From Salinispora fenicalii (GTDB lineage: Bacteria; Actinomycetota; Actinomycetes; Mycobacteriales; Micromonosporaceae): DNA of 64,000 nucleotides. The stretch spans positions 559,062-623,061 of the forward strand of contig NZ_KI911471.1 in assembly GCF_000514815.1 (NCBI RefSeq), in the 5' to 3' direction. Under the pieces are notes generated by a model. The model made no database searches. It was not told where the DNA came from and saw nothing but the letters and a program-made list of their open reading frames with translations. The position numbers and the translations under genes were made by a program. Positions within the stretch are counted from its first letter, which is position 1. The number at the start of each line of letters is the position of its first letter. Shown here in pieces: positions 8,329 to 17,594 of this stretch.

Positions 8329-9312
8329 TCAGATCCAGCGACGCAGTGCCACCTCCACGCCGGCCTGGAATCGACTCTTCGCGTCGAGGCGTCGCATCAG
8401 GTCATGGACGGTGCGACGCACGGTCCGCTCGGAGAGCTGGAGTTGGCGGCCAATCGCCTCGTCGGTACGTCCTTGGCGGAGCAGCCGGAGGATCGCCACA
8501 GTTTGATCGGTTAAGCCGTCCCTATCGGCCTTGGCTGACCTCGGGAATTCTCTGCTCTTCTCCCAGAGCAGGTCAAAGAGGAGACATAGCGTGGAGACTA
8601 GGGAGCTACCGCGGATCTCCAGCGCGCCGCGGCGGGACTGTGGCCCGATCGGGATGAGGGCAAACTGCCGGTCGACCAAGGTCATCCGAATCGGTGCTTC
8701 GGACATCACCCGACTCTGCTCGCCCTGCTCCGCCATCAGCTCGGCATATGCGCGAGACCCGGCGTCGTCCAGCGTGCTTTCCTGGTATATATGACGGATT
8801 GTCACCCCGCGGGAGAGGGCGATCTGGGTCAGCGTCTTGGCGGTCTCGATCGTTCCTGGCGGCATCGCCCGACCGGTGGTCAACGTCATGATGCTCTCGG
8901 ATGCGGTGCAGGCGTGCTCGGTCAGGCGTTCCCACACGGTGTCGGCGCCTTCCAGCCGCACGAGTTCCTCCCGCCCGCGGTGGGTGTCGTGGCTGGCCGC
9001 GTGGGCGAGCACCGAGGCCCGTGCCGCCAGGAGCTTCGCCTGCTGTGTGATCATCTGTTGCTCGGCCTGGTGCAGCAGGGCGAGTAGGCCGAGCCGCAAG
9101 CTCACCGAGCGCAGACTGCCTTCTTGGTCGGGGGGCGGGTTGACTATTGCCTGGTCGGCCAGGGCGGAGAAGGCATCGTGGATGACCGCCTCCGGCACGT
9201 CCAGGCTCGTAGCGAGTTCATCGACGTTCCAGGTCGGGCGCTCCACCATCGCCCAGTAGACGGCCTCGATACCCGCCGATATGCCTAGCCTGTCGAGCAA
9301 GGTCACCTCCAC
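8329..9312 (-). CDS. LuxR-type HTH transcriptional regulator with TrmB-like N-terminal domain
   Basis: A 327-residue cytosolic regulator. The N-terminal part (WNVDELATSLDVPEAVIHDAFSALADQAIV) is a winged-helix segment, the middle resembles the sensor domain of TrmB-like proteins, and the C-terminal part (LTDQTVAILRLLRQGRTDEAIGRQLQLSERTVRRTVHDLMRRL) is a LuxR/GerE helix-turn-helix. The GTG start at 9312 is preceded by GGGAG at proper spacing. Proteins of this layout are common pathway-specific regulators in thiopeptide and lanthipeptide clusters. It faces away from the SARP across a 660-base region and is a likely controller of the cluster. Confidence 0.82.
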   Translation of the reverse strand: MEVTLLDRLGISAGIEAVYWAMVERPTWNVDELATSLDVPEAVIHDAFSALADQAIVNPPPDQEGSLRSVSLRLGLLALLHQAEQQMITQQAKLLAARASVLAHAASHDTHRGREELVRLEGADTVWERLTEHACTASESIMTLTTGRAMPPGTIETAKTLTQIALSRGVTIRHIYQESTLDDAGSRAYAELMAEQGEQSRVMSEAPIRMTLVDRQFALIPIGPQSRRGALEIRGSSLVSTLCLLFDLLWEKSREFPRSAKADRDGLTDQTVAILRLLRQGRTDEAIGRQLQLSERTVRRTVHDLMRRLDAKSRFQAGVEVALRRWI

Positions 9313-9583
9313 CAGCTCTCCCAGGTGTTCACATTAGTGAAATCCGTCCGTTCCGCAAGGTTTAAATATTGAGGCTCGTCTTTTGGTTGGTCTCGAACGA
9401 GCTTCGTGGCGCGACCGCTACCGGGCTGGTCGACGCCGGTGCCCAGGGTCGCTCCGGAGGCCCGGCTACGACGGGAGTCACCGGGCCCGGCTCGGCGCCG
9501 TCGGTGTCTCCCCGCGCCGGAACGTCACTATCTCCCTGGTCGGCCCATCGGTCCTGGCTGCCCGGGCGTTGCCCGCCTAGCCG

Positions 9584-9633
9584 CCTCGGGCGTTGCCGGA
9601 ACCGGCCGTGGCCGGTTCCGGCAACGCCCGAGG
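9584..9633. repeat. Perfect 24-bp inverted repeat (terminator-like hairpin)
   Basis: Arms 9584-9607 and 9610-9633 are perfectly complementary with only two bases between them. The left arm starts CCTCGGGCGTTGCC, and part of this sequence also occurs just before at 9562-9574. No T-run follows, so it may be a factor-assisted terminator, an attenuator or a footprint of a mobile element. Confidence 0.7.
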
Positions 9634-9716
9634 TGCTGACGTGGATGACGCCGGAACCGCACGATCATCGCGGCGGCGCTGCCCGGAGGCAGGTGGCAGA
9701 TGAGGGGAGGTGCCCG

Positions 9717-9794
9717 ATGTGTACCGGGCGGAAGTGGACGGTCAACGCATTTCGGGAAGATGGCGGTGATTGGATTGCGAATCCGATTAGGTGA
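9717..9794 (+). CDS. Possible 25-residue peptide of unknown function
   Basis: The ATG is preceded by GAGGGGAGG with six bases spacing, one of the strongest ribosome binding sites in the window. The peptide begins MCTGRKWTVNAFRED and ends ANPIR. It lies between the two cluster regulators. It has a single Cys and few Ser/Thr, so it does not look like the substrate of the cyclodehydratases. The WTV-x3-RED-GG-W pattern vaguely recalls HicB-like beta strands. Low certainty that it is expressed. Confidence 0.35.
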   Translation: MCTGRKWTVNAFREDGGDWIANPIR

Positions 9795-9976
9795 ACGGAC
9801 CGAGTGGCTGCTACATCACGCTACTCGATCGCATTCCCGAATTTACTCCAGATCGTACGGTATTACAGGAATTGCAGGGCTGGCTCGGGTCACAGTGGGT
9901 AGCGGGGGGCCATCGCGCGCAGCGCATCGGGCCGGCGCCGGGATGAACGAGCACCGCGTGTCCACCGGGACGGGAG

Positions 9977-11779
9977 ATGGCGATGGAGCCGGTTGCGGTG
10001 CGCCCATCCGGCGCTGACCGGCCAGCCCGACCGGCGGCGTTCCGGGTGCTCGGCCCGCTGACCCTCAGCAGCGGTGGGGAGACGTTGGTTCTACCACCGT
10101 CGAAGGTGACCTCGTTGCTCGCCGTGCTGTTGTTGCACCCCGATGAGGTGATCTCGGTCAGCGCTCTGCAACAGGCTGTGTGGGGCGACGCGCAGCCGGC
10201 CTCGGCCAAGGCCGCCTTGCAGACCTGCACACTGCGGCTGCGGCAACTGTTCAACCGGCACGGCATCACCGGCAGCGTGATCAAGACAGCGCCGGGTGGC
10301 TACCGGATCACCGCTACCGCCGCCACCGTCGACCTGATGCGCTTCCGCGAACTGATCGGTCACACCCGTGCCCTGCCGGATCCAGAGGCGGAGCTAGCGA
10401 GGCTGGAGGAGGCGCTCGCGCTCTGGAGTGACCCAATGCTGGCCAACGTGCCATCAGAGACGCTGCACCGCGACGTCGTACCCCGGATCAGCGAGGAGCG
10501 GGTCCGAGTGATCGAGCGGGTGTGCGATCTGAAGATTAGCCTCGGTCGGGACCGTTCCGCGCTGGTGGACCTCTGGACCGCCAACCGCGCGTACCCGGCG
10601 AACGAGCGCTTCTCGGCGCAACTCGCCTCGGTGCTCTACCGCACCGGTCGGCAGGCGGACGCCCTCGCCGAACTGCGCCGGATCCGGGAACATCTTCGCC
10701 ACGAACTCGGCATCGCTCCGGGGCCTACCCTGCGTGCGCTGGAGCTGACCATTCTGCGGGGCGAAGCGGCTACTCCCGTCGCGCCGGTGGGCCGACCCAC
10801 CATCGCGGTGTCCCGGCCCCCGGTCGCGTCCAGCCTCATCGGTCGGGACGCGCTCAGTGCGACCATCGCCGACCGTCTCCGCGCGGACTGCCCGATCGTG
10901 GTGCTCACCGGCCCACCCGGCGTTGGCAAGTCCGCGCTGGCGCAGTATGTCGGGCGGCTCGTCGCCCCCCATTTCCCCGGCGGCCAGCTCCGGGTGGAGG
11001 CGGCCACCGCACCGCTGCACGATGCCCGACGGCAGCTGCTCACTCCGGTTGACCAAGGTCACGGTGCCCAGGTGGGGCGGCGACTGCTGTTCGCCGACGA
11101 CGTGGTCAACGGCAGCCACCTACGCGCAATGCCGGCCCTGTTGGCACCCGGCGACGCGCTGCTGCTGACCAGTCGAGAAAGCCTTTCTGGTCCCGTCACC
11201 CGACTTGGCGGCTGGCTGCACCGGGTGGAGCCGCTCGACCCCGCTGACTCGCTCCAGTTGCTCCGTTCCGTGCTGGGACCCGAGCAGGTTGATGCCGACC
11301 CAGAAAGTGCCGCGGAGATCGCGGCGCTCTGCGACCACCTGCCACTCGCACTGCGTATCGCCGCCACCCGCATTCTGCTGCGCACCCGGATGGAGCTCGC
11401 GGCGGCGGCTCAGTGGCTGCGTGCGGACCCGCTGAGCCGGCTAAGTCTGCCCGGCGAACCGGACATGTCCCTCGGCCACCGCTTCGATGAGGCTCTGTCC
11501 CGAGCGGGCGAAACGTTGGCGGCGGCCTTCGTCCGGTTGGCCACCGCGACTCCCACCGCCATCACCGCCGCGCAGGCCGCGCAGCTGCTCGACGTTGACC
11601 CGGCCACGGCACGGGACCTGCTTGACGGGCTGGTTGACCACAGCCTGGTCGAGGAGGCCGCGGACCACTACTGGATACGAGCCCTGCTGCGGCGACACGC
11701 CCAGCTTGCGGCCGAGCGGCACGCTCCCCACTCCGGCCCACCGCGACGGCCGCACCGAGCGAAGGGATCCCCGCGATGA
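9977..11779 (+). CDS. SARP-family (AfsR-like) pathway activator with NTPase domain
   Basis: A 600-residue regulator. Residues ~15-100 form the OmpR-like winged helix of SARPs (FRVLGPLTLSSGGETLVLPPSKVTSLLAVLLLHPDEVIS; GTA-like GGYRI), residues ~105-260 the bacterial transcriptional activation domain (FSAQLASVLYRTGRQADALAELRRIREHL; ELGIAPGPTLRALELTIL), and the rest an AAA/NB-ARC-type region with Walker A GPPGVGKSAL. The start could equally be the ATG at 9983, which has GGGAG six bases before it. Its stop overlaps the next gene (ATGA), so it is the first gene of the biosynthetic operon and presumably its activator. Confidence 0.9.
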   Translation: MAMEPVAVRPSGADRPARPAAFRVLGPLTLSSGGETLVLPPSKVTSLLAVLLLHPDEVISVSALQQAVWGDAQPASAKAALQTCTLRLRQLFNRHGITGSVIKTAPGGYRITATAATVDLMRFRELIGHTRALPDPEAELARLEEALALWSDPMLANVPSETLHRDVVPRISEERVRVIERVCDLKISLGRDRSALVDLWTANRAYPANERFSAQLASVLYRTGRQADALAELRRIREHLRHELGIAPGPTLRALELTILRGEAATPVAPVGRPTIAVSRPPVASSLIGRDALSATIADRLRADCPIVVLTGPPGVGKSALAQYVGRLVAPHFPGGQLRVEAATAPLHDARRQLLTPVDQGHGAQVGRRLLFADDVVNGSHLRAMPALLAPGDALLLTSRESLSGPVTRLGGWLHRVEPLDPADSLQLLRSVLGPEQVDADPESAAEIAALCDHLPLALRIAATRILLRTRMELAAAAQWLRADPLSRLSLPGEPDMSLGHRFDEALSRAGETLAAAFVRLATATPTAITAAQAAQLLDVDPATARDLLDGLVDHSLVEEAADHYWIRALLRRHAQLAAERHAPHSGPPRRPHRAKGSPR

Positions 11780-13974
11780 GCACCGCATACGACACGGTGG
11801 CGCAGACCCGCCCGCGAGTACGCCACGACGTGCTGTTCACCCGGACCGAGGACGGAGTGGTGTTCCACAACGCCACCAGCGGCTTCCGGCTCACCTCCGC
11901 GACCGCCTACCGGCTGGCATCGTTGCTCGTCCCGCACCTGAACGGGCGTCATCAGGTCGCGGACATCTGCGCCCGGCTGCCCGCCGGGCAGCGGACCATG
12001 ATCGGTGAGCTGGTGAAAGCGCTCTACGCGCGCGGCTTCGCCCGTGACGTCCCCGCAGCGGAGGCCGACCCGACGACGATCTTGGGCCCGGCGGTGGCCG
12101 CGCACTTCGCCACCCAGGTCGCCTATCTCGACCACTACACCGACCGGGCGCCGCAACGCTTCGCCACCTTCCGGAACACCTCGGTCGCGGTACTGGGTAC
12201 CGGCCCGGTCGCCACTGCCTGCGCCACCGGGCTCCTTCGCAACGGTGCGGCCACGGTGACCAGCTCGCCGGCGGTCGTACCGCGGCTCACCCGGGAACTG
12301 GCTGAGCTGCGCGCGGTGGGCTGCGCCGCGACCGCCGTGCCGCTACCCGACGCAGGCGCCGAGGTCGGCTGGTCCGAGCTGGCCGCGGCGGAGATCGTGG
12401 TCGTGGCCGCCGGCGACGATGCGCCCCGCGACACCCTGCGGCTACTCGCGGCCGGAATTCCCCCCGGCCGGCTCCTGCTACCCGCCTGGGTTGCTGGCGA
12501 GCGGATGCTGGTCGGCCCGGTCCAGGGTGTCGGCCGTGCCGGATGCTGGTGCTGCGTCATGCTGCGGCTCGCCGACAACGACGAGACCGGTGGCGCCGGG
12601 CGGGTGTGGCAGGTGGCGGCGTTGCCGTCCGGGGCCGTGCCATCCGCCACCGAGCCGGACGGCCCCCTCGCGGCGATGATCGGCAACCTGCTGGCGTACG
12701 AGGTGTTCCGGCTAACCACCGGCGCGCTGCCCGCCGAGACCGACGGGAGCGTGATCGTGCAGCACCTCGCCTCACTCGACGTGCTGACCGAGCAACTGCT
12801 CCCGCACCCCCGGTGCACCTTCTGCCGGCCGGCCCCGCCCGAACCGGCCTGGATCACCGATGCGCTGGCCGACCCACCTGTCGAGGCCGACCCAGTGGCG
12901 GGGGCGCCGGCAGCGCTCGCGCGGCTGGAGTCCCACCAGCCACTGCTCCAGCCGCATCTGGGTGTGTTCCGCCGCTACGACGACGAGCGTTGGGACCAGA
13001 CCCCGGTCAAGGTCGGTGCGGTCGAGTTCACCGATGGCAGCGGTCGGTGCCGTACGGTGACCGCGTTCGATGTCCACCACGTCGCGGCTGCCCGGCTGCG
13101 GGCGCTGCGGATCGCGGCCGTCGTCAACACCAGCAGGATCGCGACCGCCGTCCCCGCCTCCCACGACCTTCCACGGATCGAAGCCATCCGGCTCGGCCTC
13201 GCCTCGGGCTGGGACGCCGCCGAGCCCGACGCGTGGGCCACCGCCCGGTCACTGTTCACCCGCGAGGCGGTGGCAGTGCCGATGTCCGTGTTGGAGCCGT
13301 TTGGGGCGGCCAACCATCGGCATGGTGTCGAGCCGACCAATGCGGGCGGGGGAGCGGGTGGGGACCTTACCGAGGCTGTCCGGGCGGGTCTCGCCTCGGC
13401 GCTCGCCGGGCAGCGGCTCCGGCAGGTCGTTCTCGATCAGGAGACCGTCCAGAGGTTTCGCTTCGACACTATCGGCGTCACCCCCGAGCTGCTCTTCCTC
13501 ACCAGGTCGACGGCGAACCTGGGCAGCACCGTGGAACTGCTCGACCTCGGCGGACAGGGCGACACCGGGGTGGCAGTGCTGCTAGCCCGCTCCTACGACC
13601 CGGGCCGCAGCCAATGGACGTACGCCCTCACCGCCGATCCCGATTGGACGGTGGCGGCCGCGGCGGCGCTGCGTGACGTGCTTGGTCAGGCCCAGCTGCG
13701 GGCGCAGGACCCCGAGGTCGTACCGGACATCGGCGACCCGGTGCTGATCGACTTCGACGCCGGCACGGTGCCGGTGCACGGCGAGGTGGACGTCGTCGGG
13801 CCGCGCCTGGACGAAGCTACCGGACAACGGGCCGGTCGCCGCTGGGCCGACGTGCTACCGCGGCTACCAGGCCTCGGGTACGACGTGCTGGTGGCACCCG
13901 TCGGCGGTGCGGACCTGGCTGCGGGCGGGCTGGTGGCGGTCAAGGTGCTGCTGGCCGCCGGAGGCGACCGATGA
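11776..13974 (+). CDS. Ocin-ThiF-like TOMM precursor-recognition protein
   Basis: A 732-residue protein of the ocin-ThiF-like/F-protein class that binds the precursor leader and delivers it to a YcaO enzyme. The N-terminal ~85 residues form a winged-helix recognition element (LFTRTEDGVVFHNATSGFRL, VADICARL). Residues ~125-330 are an E1/ThiF-like Rossmann domain (VAVLGTGPVATACATGLLRNGA) lacking an obvious catalytic Cys for adenylation. Two Cys pairs, CWCC near 257 and CTFC near 348, probably bind zinc. The C-terminal ~300 residues resemble a degenerate YcaO-like part. It overlaps both neighbours by ATGA, as TbtF does with TbtG in thiopeptide clusters. Confidence 0.85.
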   Translation: MSTAYDTVAQTRPRVRHDVLFTRTEDGVVFHNATSGFRLTSATAYRLASLLVPHLNGRHQVADICARLPAGQRTMIGELVKALYARGFARDVPAAEADPTTILGPAVAAHFATQVAYLDHYTDRAPQRFATFRNTSVAVLGTGPVATACATGLLRNGAATVTSSPAVVPRLTRELAELRAVGCAATAVPLPDAGAEVGWSELAAAEIVVVAAGDDAPRDTLRLLAAGIPPGRLLLPAWVAGERMLVGPVQGVGRAGCWCCVMLRLADNDETGGAGRVWQVAALPSGAVPSATEPDGPLAAMIGNLLAYEVFRLTTGALPAETDGSVIVQHLASLDVLTEQLLPHPRCTFCRPAPPEPAWITDALADPPVEADPVAGAPAALARLESHQPLLQPHLGVFRRYDDERWDQTPVKVGAVEFTDGSGRCRTVTAFDVHHVAAARLRALRIAAVVNTSRIATAVPASHDLPRIEAIRLGLASGWDAAEPDAWATARSLFTREAVAVPMSVLEPFGAANHRHGVEPTNAGGGAGGDLTEAVRAGLASALAGQRLRQVVLDQETVQRFRFDTIGVTPELLFLTRSTANLGSTVELLDLGGQGDTGVAVLLARSYDPGRSQWTYALTADPDWTVAAAAALRDVLGQAQLRAQDPEVVPDIGDPVLIDFDAGTVPVHGEVDVVGPRLDEATGQRAGRRWADVLPRLPGLGYDVLVAPVGGADLAAGGLVAVKVLLAAGGDR

Positions 13975-15920
13975 GCGACGCTGCGGCCGCGACCGACGAC
14001 CTGGTCTGTGCCGGGCTGACCCGGCTGCTCGCCGAGCGGGGCTGCGACGCGGAGGTTGTCGCGCTCGGGGTGCGGGACGAGTACCGGGCGACGGTCCGCC
14101 CCGAGCGCGGACCGCGGGTGCTGCTCTACGGGCAGCTGGCGCTGATCGCACCGGTACCGCCGGCAGCGGCCTGCTCGACCTGCCTCGCCCGTCGCTGGCA
14201 GGCGGTGCGCCACCGCGACCTGCGCGACGCGGTGGAGCTGGGGGGTGACACGGCCGTGGCGGGTCCCTGGCCGTACGCGACCCCGCTCGTCGCCGATTTC
14301 CTGCATGCGTTGATCGCGGCACGTCGCACCGCCGACCCGCTCTCGGCGGCCCGCAGCCGCGCTGTCACCGGATCGGCTCACAGCCGTGCTGTCACCGGAT
14401 CGGCCCGCACCCGGGCGGGGACGCCGAGCACGGTGCTTCAGGTCGACCTGTCGACCCTGCGGGTGCAGCAGGTGCCCCTCCTGCCCGATCCCGAGTGCCC
14501 GGGCTGCGGCGATCTGATCACCGATGCACCGGAGCTGGCGGCGATCGAGCTACCCGCCACACCGAAGGCGGAGGCGGGTACGTTTCGCGGCCGGGACCTG
14601 GACGACTACCCGCTGGATGTGGCGGCGTTCGCCAACCCGGTGTGTGGGGCGCTCGGTGGCAGTCTCTGGCAGGACGTCACCTCGCTCTCCACCTCCCCAG
14701 CGGTCGGCTCGTTCACCCTGCGATCTGGCCGCTTCCTACGGGAGACGCTCTACGGCGGGCACGCCGACGGCTACCGACGTAGCGCCCGGATCGCGGTGCT
14801 GGAAGGAATGGAACGCGCCGCCGGCCTGCGTCCGCGGGGCAAGCGCACCGCTGTCACCGCGACGCTACGGGAGCTGGGTGACGACGCCCTGGACCCACGC
14901 GAGTGTGGGCTCTACCCCGACGCCTTCTATCAGGCCAATCCGTACCTGCACCGGTTCGAGGTGGACCGGCCGATCACATGGGTCTGGGGCTGGTCATTGC
15001 GGGACCAGCGCCCCCTGCTGGTGCCGGAGATTCTCGCCTACTACCACGTGGCGAGCGTCGAGGAGCGCTTCGTCCAGGAGACTTCGAACGGCTGCGCCTC
15101 CGGCGGATCCATGGTGGAGGCGATCTACCACGGCCTGATGGAGGCGATCGAGCGCGACGCATTCCTGTTGGCCTGGTACGGCGGCCGGCCCCTACCGGAG
15201 CTCGACCCGGCCAGCATCGACCAACCACGGGCCCGGATGATGGTCGACCGGCTGGCGATGTACGGCTATCGGGCCCGATTCTTCGACACCCGGATGACCT
15301 TCGACATCCCGGTGGTGACCGCGGTGGCCGTTCGGGAGGACGGCGGTCTCGGTACCCTCGCCTTCGGTGGCGGGGCGAGCCTCGACCCGCAGGTCGCGAT
15401 CACCGCCGCGCTCTGCGAAATCGCCACCGACTCCGTGATGGTGCGGGTTCGCGCCCGCGCCGACGAGACCCGGTTGCGTCGGATGACGACCGACTTCTCC
15501 CGGGTGCAGGGCCTGCACGACCACCCGCTGCTCTATGGCCTGCCGGAGATGGCGCAACACGCCGCGTTCCTGCTGGATCACGGCACCGCGTCGGTCCCGA
15601 TGACCCAGCTGTACGAGCGGGACCGTCCCGCCCCGCCGATCACCACCGACCTGCGTGATGATCTCGAACGCTGCCTGAAGCAGGTGACCGCGCAGGGCTT
15701 TGACGTGATCGTCGTGGACCAAACCGCCCCCGAGCAGCGCGAGCTGGGTCTGACGACGGTGAGTGTGCTGGTCCCGGGTCTCCTGCCGATCGACTTCGGC
15801 TGGCTGCGCCAGCGCGCCCCGCACGCGCGGCGGCTGCGGACCGCGTTCCGCGCCGCCGGGCTCCTCGACCGAGACCTGCGCGACGACGAAATCCACTCCG
15901 TTCCCCACCCGTTTCCGTGA
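13971..15920 (+). CDS. YcaO cyclodehydratase 1 (azoline-forming, fused N-terminal zinc domain)
   Basis: A 649-residue protein. The N-terminal ~190 residues resemble a reduced E1-like domain with two Cys pairs (ACSTC and ECPGC) for zinc; residues ~215-640 are the YcaO ATPase domain (RDLDDYPLDVAAFANPVCGALG; SNGCASGGSMVEAIYHGLMEAIERDAFLLAWY; ATP/Mg ligands in EAIERD). The C-terminus ends HPFP, the Pro-rich tail typical of azoline-forming YcaO proteins. The family activates backbone amides with ATP so that Cys, Ser or Thr side chains cyclise to azolines. Two 27-bp tandem repeats encode an SRAVTGSA-type linker (14352-14405). It overlaps the preceding gene by ATGA. Confidence 0.9.
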   Translation: MSDAAAATDDLVCAGLTRLLAERGCDAEVVALGVRDEYRATVRPERGPRVLLYGQLALIAPVPPAAACSTCLARRWQAVRHRDLRDAVELGGDTAVAGPWPYATPLVADFLHALIAARRTADPLSAARSRAVTGSAHSRAVTGSARTRAGTPSTVLQVDLSTLRVQQVPLLPDPECPGCGDLITDAPELAAIELPATPKAEAGTFRGRDLDDYPLDVAAFANPVCGALGGSLWQDVTSLSTSPAVGSFTLRSGRFLRETLYGGHADGYRRSARIAVLEGMERAAGLRPRGKRTAVTATLRELGDDALDPRECGLYPDAFYQANPYLHRFEVDRPITWVWGWSLRDQRPLLVPEILAYYHVASVEERFVQETSNGCASGGSMVEAIYHGLMEAIERDAFLLAWYGGRPLPELDPASIDQPRARMMVDRLAMYGYRARFFDTRMTFDIPVVTAVAVREDGGLGTLAFGGGASLDPQVAITAALCEIATDSVMVRVRARADETRLRRMTTDFSRVQGLHDHPLLYGLPEMAQHAAFLLDHGTASVPMTQLYERDRPAPPITTDLRDDLERCLKQVTAQGFDVIVVDQTAPEQRELGLTTVSVLVPGLLPIDFGWLRQRAPHARRLRTAFRAAGLLDRDLRDDEIHSVPHPFP

Positions 15921-15929
15921 GGTGCCGCC

Positions 15930-17594
15930 ATGACGTCCGAGAACCCCGGCCTCGCCCACGCGTACGCGACCGCGATCCTGCATCGCAGCCGTGAACCGAT
16001 GCCGCCGGCCGACTTCGCGCCGAACTGGGCCGACGCACCCCGCCGCGGCAAGTACTACCCGCAGGCCAGCGCCTTCGGGCTGCCCGCACCGCCGAGCGCC
16101 GACGCCGACCTGGACACCGCGCTGCGGGGCCCCGGCCACGCCGACGAGCCGTTCACGCTGCCGCTGCTGGCCGGCCTGCTCCACCACTCGTACGGGCTGC
16201 TCGGACGGCGGCTCGGCATCCAGGCCAACTCCGACCTGGGGGTGCTGCCGTCGTACGCGTACGCCAACTGGTACCGCGGCGCCGCCTCCGGTGGAGGTCT
16301 CTACCCGTGCAGCGTCTACTGGGTCGCCGGGCCCGGCGCCGGAGTCACCCCGGGCGTCTACTACTACGCGCACGCCCGGCACGCGATGCAGCGGCTGCTC
16401 GGCGGCGACGTCAGTGCTCGGGTGAACGCGGCGGTCGCTCCGCCTCGCCCCGCCCGCCAGTTTCTGATCGTCGGGGTGAAGTACTGGCAGAACGCCTTTA
16501 AGTACAACAACTTCTCGTACCACGTGGTATCGATGGACCTGGGTACCCTGCTGCAGGCGTGGCGGCTCTGGGCCGGCGCGCAGGGCCGACAGATCCGGCC
16601 CGTTCTCTGGTTCGATCAGGCGGCCGTCGCCGATCTGCTCGGCCTCGTCCCCGATGACGAGGCGCTCTTCGCCGCCGTACCCCTGACCTGGGCCGCACCC
16701 ATGCCCGCTGCGTCCACGCCCGCTGCGTCCACGCCTGCGCCCATGCCCGCTGCGCCCATACCTGCCGCGTCCACGCCCGTCGCCCCCGCCGGTCGCGGGG
16801 AGCCGCCCCCGGTCCGGGTGCGGCATCACGACCAGGAACGATCGCGGACGCTCCTCCACTTCGACACCCTGCGGCGGGTCAGCCGCAGCACCGCCGCGTC
16901 GGTTGACCGGCCCGCCACCGGGGCGTTGGCATCCGCCGCCGCTCACCCGGCGCCGTCGGGCGGAACCCGCCTGCCGTTACCCGCCGCCGTGCCGCTGACA
17001 CTTCCCGTGGAGGCCGCCCTCAACACCCGCCGCAGTAGCTTCGGCCGGTTCCTACGAAATCGCCCCATGGCGGCCGCGCACCTCGCCGCGCTGTTGAAGG
17101 CTACCGCCGCCAGCACCGTGCCATCCGAGATCGACGGTCCCGCCGACCGTCCGCTGACCCGGATCTACGCCTTCGTCAACGCCGTGGCCGCCGTGCCCGC
17201 CGGAGGGTACGCGTACGACCCGCAGGAGCACAGCCTCGTCGCCATCACCAGTGGCCCGCCCGGGCCCTTCCTGCAACGCAACTACACCCTGGCCAATTAC
17301 AACCTGGAGCAGGCAGCGGTAGTCCTCGTCGCGACGGTGCGTACGCACGCGGTGCTGGACGCCACCGGCGACCGGGGCTACAACCTCGCCAACGCCACCG
17401 TCGGCGCGATGGCCCAGACCTTCTACACCGTCGCCGCCGCGCTGCGTCTCGGCGCGGGGGTCGCGCTGGGCTTCGATGGCGTCTCCTACGTCAAGGAGCT
17501 GGGACTCACCGGCAGCGACGAATTCCCGCTGCTCATCATGCTCGCCGGCGAGGAGCGCGGGCAGCTCGGCAACTACCGATACGAGCTGCGGTGA
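15930..17594 (+). CDS. SagB/ThcOx-type azoline dehydrogenase with two nitroreductase-like halves
   Basis: A 554-residue flavoprotein expected to oxidise azolines to aromatic thiazoles or oxazoles with FMN. The first half (about 1-250) has the SagB-type features RRGKYYP, YRGAASGGGLYPCSVYW and the NNFSYHVVSMDLG segment; the second (about 345-554) repeats the nitroreductase fold with NTRRSSFGRFL, QRNYTLANYNLEQAAVVLVAT, and ANATVGAMAQTFYTVAAALRLG. An Ala/Pro/Met tandem-repeat linker lies between (about 16698-16790). This corresponds to TbtE-like enzymes in thiopeptide clusters. It begins nine bases after YcaO 1 and overlaps the dehydratase gene. Confidence 0.88.
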   Translation: MTSENPGLAHAYATAILHRSREPMPPADFAPNWADAPRRGKYYPQASAFGLPAPPSADADLDTALRGPGHADEPFTLPLLAGLLHHSYGLLGRRLGIQANSDLGVLPSYAYANWYRGAASGGGLYPCSVYWVAGPGAGVTPGVYYYAHARHAMQRLLGGDVSARVNAAVAPPRPARQFLIVGVKYWQNAFKYNNFSYHVVSMDLGTLLQAWRLWAGAQGRQIRPVLWFDQAAVADLLGLVPDDEALFAAVPLTWAAPMPAASTPAASTPAPMPAAPIPAASTPVAPAGRGEPPPVRVRHHDQERSRTLLHFDTLRRVSRSTAASVDRPATGALASAAAHPAPSGGTRLPLPAAVPLTLPVEAALNTRRSSFGRFLRNRPMAAAHLAALLKATAASTVPSEIDGPADRPLTRIYAFVNAVAAVPAGGYAYDPQEHSLVAITSGPPGPFLQRNYTLANYNLEQAAVVLVATVRTHAVLDATGDRGYNLANATVGAMAQTFYTVAAALRLGAGVALGFDGVSYVKELGLTGSDEFPLLIMLAGEERGQLGNYRYELR

